Assembly (NCBI GenBank): GCA_000818945.1 | Contig: KN805420.1 | Span: 20,033 to 84,032, forward strand | Source: Schizochytrium sp. CCTCC M209059 | Lineage: Eukaryota > Sar > Bigyra > Thraustochytrida > Thraustochytriidae | DNA length: 64,000 nt | Direction: 5' to 3' | Shown here: one piece after another, positions 60,846-64,000 of the stretch | Layout: every line of letters begins with the position of its first letter | How positions within the stretch are numbered: the first letter of the stretch is position 1 | The notes under the pieces: model-generated | What the model saw: the letters and a program-made list of their open reading frames with translations, nothing else | Databases searched by the model: none | Told to the model about the DNA's origin: nothing | Program-made: the position numbers and the translations under genes

Positions 60846-62780
60846 TCAACGAGAGGTGGAGCTGCAGTTGTCACGCCTGGGCCAGTGTATCGCACTTCCT
60901 TGGCGAAGAAGTGAACGCTGCAGAAGCGCAGTTGGCACATCACCTACAGCGAACACCTCAGCATGATTTGAAAGTTGAAGTGCGTGAGCAATGATCGTTC
61001 CTGCTGCCTGCCCAAGCTGCCAGAGAGTCGGTTCCTCGCGGATTGCGGAAAAGACCACGTGCGACGCTGCTGCACAGGTTGTGACGAGGAGATTAGATAA
61101 CTCATCATGCTTGGGTTCAATGAGCGACCGTGGAAGCTCGAAGAGTCCAGCACCTTCCCAAGCACCCGTCTGGCCCTCATTGCGAGCTCGATATTCCATT
61201 CGAGAACCCGTGTTCGGAATTTTCTCGGCGTATCTGCGAATGATGTGAACATCATATCCCCAACCGCCAATTCCGATGCTGTCGTCGCGACATGGAATCT
61301 TGTAAGGAGGTTTGGCACCGATACTTTCGTGGCTGAGTCTCCTTGTAAACCTTTCGCTCGCTCTTTCTGACCATCCTTCTCGCGTCTTAGCAACGAAAAG
61401 AGGTTGAGACCTTGCGTCGCAGTCACGTTGCGCAAAAACGTTGTCACTCACAAGTCGGAGGCCTTCTCGAACGTAGAGACTGGGCCAATGGTCACTTTCA
61501 AGCCACTCGTCTTTGCAAAGACCCAGTTGTTTTGTCCGCAATTGAATTTTTCTCGGCACGGAAGGATCCGTCTGAAGAAACCAAAACATACCTGCCACGT
61601 ACTCCTGATGCTTCTCAGCGATCCGCACTCGCTCAGCGTACGAGCCTAATGGGTATCCAACGCCCCAACCTGCAGCGTCGGTGGAAATAGGCGCTCTCTG
61701 GTCACTGCGGGTAAGTGATCAAGTGTGGACGCATAAAAAGCGCATGTATATCTATCTATCGACGTACCTGTCCATTGTCGCAAACATCAAACTTGTCCCT
61801 TTCTGGGTATGACACGTAGGGGTACGCCAAATAAGGTGTGGCTTTGCCACCCGCTCGATAGTATCGCGCGAGGAGCTCATACGTGCGTGCGCTGTATTCC
61901 GGGGGACGTGGAAATGGCACTCGCTTTTGCCGATTTGTGGTGACGCATACTCGCATGCTATAGCCCATCAAGCCTTTGTCCGAAGAGCCTGGATCTCCAC
62001 TCGGGCCAAAGCCATTCACGAAGGGGAGAAGTTCATCGTTGACGCCGATTGGGTTCACATCCACATCAAAGTCGCCCAACGAAGACATAGTTACCCCAGC
62101 TCTTGACTCGTTGTAGGTAGAATTTGCTTCGCGTCCGAGCGTGTACGAGGCGCCCGAAAAGCGTAAAAGATCCCCCTCATAGGAGGCGTCGACAAAGTAC
62201 TTTGCCGTCCACCAGCGCGATTGCGAAGAATCTTGGCAATGTGACTTGATTGCGGCAATGAGCCGACGATCGTGCGGCGCCCTCCGAATGGCGGAAAATT
62301 TCTGTTCGAGTCGAGTATTCAGATGAATTTGGATCCCTCGGGAGCCAAGAAGTGTCTTGAAACTGGCCTCGCCAACAAAATTATCTGGCTGCCACACAGG
62401 GTATGTGACATTGTAAAAATGTGCGTTCAAAACGCCCCATTCTCGCATGGTACTGCGCATGAGCTCCACGTACTTGAAATCCCTGAGACCAATCCCTTGC
62501 GTTGCCATGCCTCCAATCGAGTTTGTCGGCTCCAAAATAGCAACGCGGGCGCACCCCATGTGTCCACTACAGCGAGCGCCGCAGCGATGCCACTGGGCGT
62601 TGCGCCATAAATGACGACATCAAGGTTCGTCGTTTGGTCTTCATTCGCGGGCCATTGAAAGAGGTAAAGGAGCATCGCTGCGACTGCAGCGGCGGCGAGA
62701 CGCCTCGCTCCCATTGGCAACGAGTCGCGCGGGGCCGCCAGCTCCGGCGGTCCTCTCCGAGCGCGACAATCGAACGACAT
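60846..62780 (-). CDS. FAD-dependent oxidoreductase with one intron and one apparent frameshift
   Basis: The ATG at 62780 starts a frame with a possible signal-anchor (RRLAAAAVAAMLLYLFQW) and the FAD-binding dinucleotide fold, VVIYGATPSGIAAALAVVD. Near 62560 the frame shifts by one base; the family continues in the next frame as RVAILEPTNSIGGMATQG down to 61768. An intron (61697-61768 boundary; GTACGT at 61767 to CAG at 61698, phase 0) joins to RAPISTDAAGWGVGYP, then the C-terminal FAD-contact region (LLVTTCAAASHVVFSAIREEP, then LGQAAGTIIA) ending at 60846. The pattern matches the FAD_oxidored family (PF12831 type). The substrate is unknown. The shift could be a base-call error or a disabling mutation. 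It shares a short divergent promoter region with the DGK gene. Confidence 0.75.
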
Positions 62781-63074
62781 TTCCTCCTTTGTTGCAAATT
62801 CCTTTTCCTTTAAAAAAAAAATAACCAACACCGTGCACGATGAGACTGATGCCGTTCCAGCATGCGGCACGCGCTAGTGAGGTTAGATGTGAAGTAAAGC
62901 CAAAACCAGCGCGACGACACTACGAGGGAGGCAAGCAAGGCAGGCGGGCGGGACGTCGAGCTCGCGAAAAGCCATTCACCCAGCTTGAAGGCAGGCGGGT
63001 TTGCGTTTGCGACCAAGCGAGGGCATCCTTCTTCGCTCGCGCAGCAAGCGAGCGCGTCATCCTCTTCAAACACC
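62781..63074. promoter_or_regulatory. Divergent intergenic region between FAD oxidoreductase and DGK genes
   Basis: About 290 bases between opposite starts. It contains an A/T run (about 62810-62822) and GC-rich GGCGGGCGGG words (about 62941-62952). It should hold both promoters. No specific element is identified. Confidence 0.4.
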
Positions 63075-64000
63075 ATGGGATGCGTGAACTCCTCCGCGGC
63101 AGGCGCCGACCGTGTCGAGGAGCCCGTCGCGGCCAAGGCCTTAGCAGGCCAGGTCTTTGTGATGGTCAACGGGTCTTCGGGCGGCAACGCGGCCGGAGCA
63201 CTCCTCGAGCTCGGACAAGACACGCTCGACTTTGAGGATAACCAAGGGAGACCGTGTCGCGCATGGTTTTTTGACTTTAAGGATGCCGACTCCCACAAGC
63301 GTGGAATGGAGAGGGTCGCGGCAGAGAGTGCCGCCAGGCGCAAGAATCTGCGCGTCGTGGCTGCTGGAGGAGATGGAACGGTCAAGTGGGTTCTTTCAGA
63401 GCTCATTCGATGCGGGCTCGAACATCTGCCTATCGGCGTCATTCCGTTTGGAACAGGGAATGACTTTTCCCGTGCAATGGGCTTTGGCGCCTCGGCGCCC
63501 GTACCACTGGTCGGGGCTCACATGCTAGCCCTCAAAAAGCTGATGATAGCGACGCTTGAAGCGCAAGAAGCAAGTCTTGATGTGTGGAAGGTCCGTATTG
63601 CCAAAGGCCCGAACGGCAAATTCTTTGAGGTTCGCGACGGTGCCATCACAGAGGCTTACGAAAGCGAGGACGTACTAGAAGAGGAGATGATCAATTACTT
63701 TTCGCTGGGCGCTGACGCGCAAATTGTTTTTGAGTTTGAGCAGCAACGCACAGCTTCACAACTGGGTAATAAGCTTGTGTATGTTGAGCGTGGAACCCAC
63801 CAACTCATGAAGAGACCTACACGTCTACGGCAAATGATCGAAAAATTAGAGTCAAAAGAGGGCGATTCGATTCTGTTTCGAAGATCTGATCGAATTCTTG
63901 CATTTCTCAATATTCCCTCGTACAGCGCCGGAGCAAATGTGTGGAGCCCCTCGAAACGAACGGGTCGATTTGGGCCTCAGTACGTAGGAGATGGCCGTCT
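63075..64000 (+). CDS. Diacylglycerol kinase, putative myristoylated form (5' part, runs off window)
   Basis: Open from the ATG at 63075 to the window edge (308 codons so far). It begins MGCVNSSA, a strong N-myristoylation sequence with Cys3 as a possible palmitoylation site, so membrane attachment is likely without a C1 domain. The catalytic domain starts at once (VFVMVNGSSGG, about residue 27), with the nucleotide-binding GGDGT (98-102) and PFGTGNDFSRAMG (about 122-134). The accessory domain begins at INYFSLGADAQI (about 205-216), a signature of eukaryotic DGKs, which convert diacylglycerol to phosphatidic acid using ATP. There are no EF-hands or C1 domains before the catalytic domain, unlike most animal DGKs but like the short plant cluster II enzymes. 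The C-terminus is not in the window. Confidence 0.88.
   Translation, partial: MGCVNSSAAGADRVEEPVAAKALAGQVFVMVNGSSGGNAAGALLELGQDTLDFEDNQGRPCRAWFFDFKDADSHKRGMERVAAESAARRKNLRVVAAGGDGTVKWVLSELIRCGLEHLPIGVIPFGTGNDFSRAMGFGASAPVPLVGAHMLALKKLMIATLEAQEASLDVWKVRIAKGPNGKFFEVRDGAITEAYESEDVLEEEMINYFSLGADAQIVFEFEQQRTASQLGNKLVYVERGTHQLMKRPTRLRQMIEKLESKEGDSILFRRSDRILAFLNIPSYSAGANVWSPSKRTGRFGPQYVGDGR

Noticed and set aside
59492..60914. Long frames spanning the N run
   Set aside because: Most of their length is unknown bases, so there is no evidence of coding.

Overview
The window is nuclear DNA of a protist. It holds large, mostly intronless or intron-poor protein genes on both strands, GT-AG introns of about 50-140 bases, long microsatellites, a Tc1/mariner-like DNA transposon and a decayed MULE-type transposase. 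The lineage is inferred. A four-repeat EsV-1-7 zinc-motif protein points to stramenopiles. The compact intron-poor gene style and a Golgi-type sulfotransferase would suit a labyrinthulomycete (thraustochytrid), but no marker gene here proves this.

Layout. 1-1407: low-complexity DNA. 1408-7101 (-): a giant secreted/single-pass membrane protein whose paralogue lies at 24503-30199 (+), so the pair point away from each other. Between them lie a degenerate tandem repeat and a 552-base (CTTT)n tract (7290-8556), an OTUD5-like deubiquitinase (9089, +), a 1590-residue armadillo-like protein (10392-15164, -), an RCC1/EF-hand/LRR protein (15545-19317, +), a GC-rich gene-free block and a 1990-base DNA transposon with perfect 30-base inverted repeats (21494-23483). 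30933-33300 (-) is a broken MULE transposase.

34821-41226 is a tandem duplication carrying two LRR receptor-like genes. Their introns had to be resolved by eye, because short reading frames hide them. Every LRR is one exon, almost always exactly 69 bases, and every intron is phase 2. In the second gene the LRRs sit in an exact 305-base exon-intron-exon-intron cassette repeat. Amino-acid differences are concentrated at the exposed beta-strand positions next to the splice junctions. This is the most interesting system in the window: a genomic layout that could gain, lose or swap LRRs without breaking frame.

The rest is a housekeeping/signalling neighbourhood: CIAO1 (cytosolic Fe-S assembly), a two-exon unknown protein, a polyQ/coiled-coil protein, the EsV-1-7 protein, a type II membrane sulfotransferase, a FYVE-first myotubularin phosphatase, a putative lipid-anchored protein with two TIR-like modules, an 843-base assembly gap, a frameshifted FAD-dependent oxidoreductase, and the 5' part of a putative myristoylated diacylglycerol kinase that runs off the end.

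Recurring themes are membrane or lipid signalling (myotubularin, DGK, EF-hand/RCC1, lipid-anchored TIR-like protein) and cell-surface recognition (giant ectodomain pair, LRR pair). No operon logic applies. All functional links between neighbours are inference.
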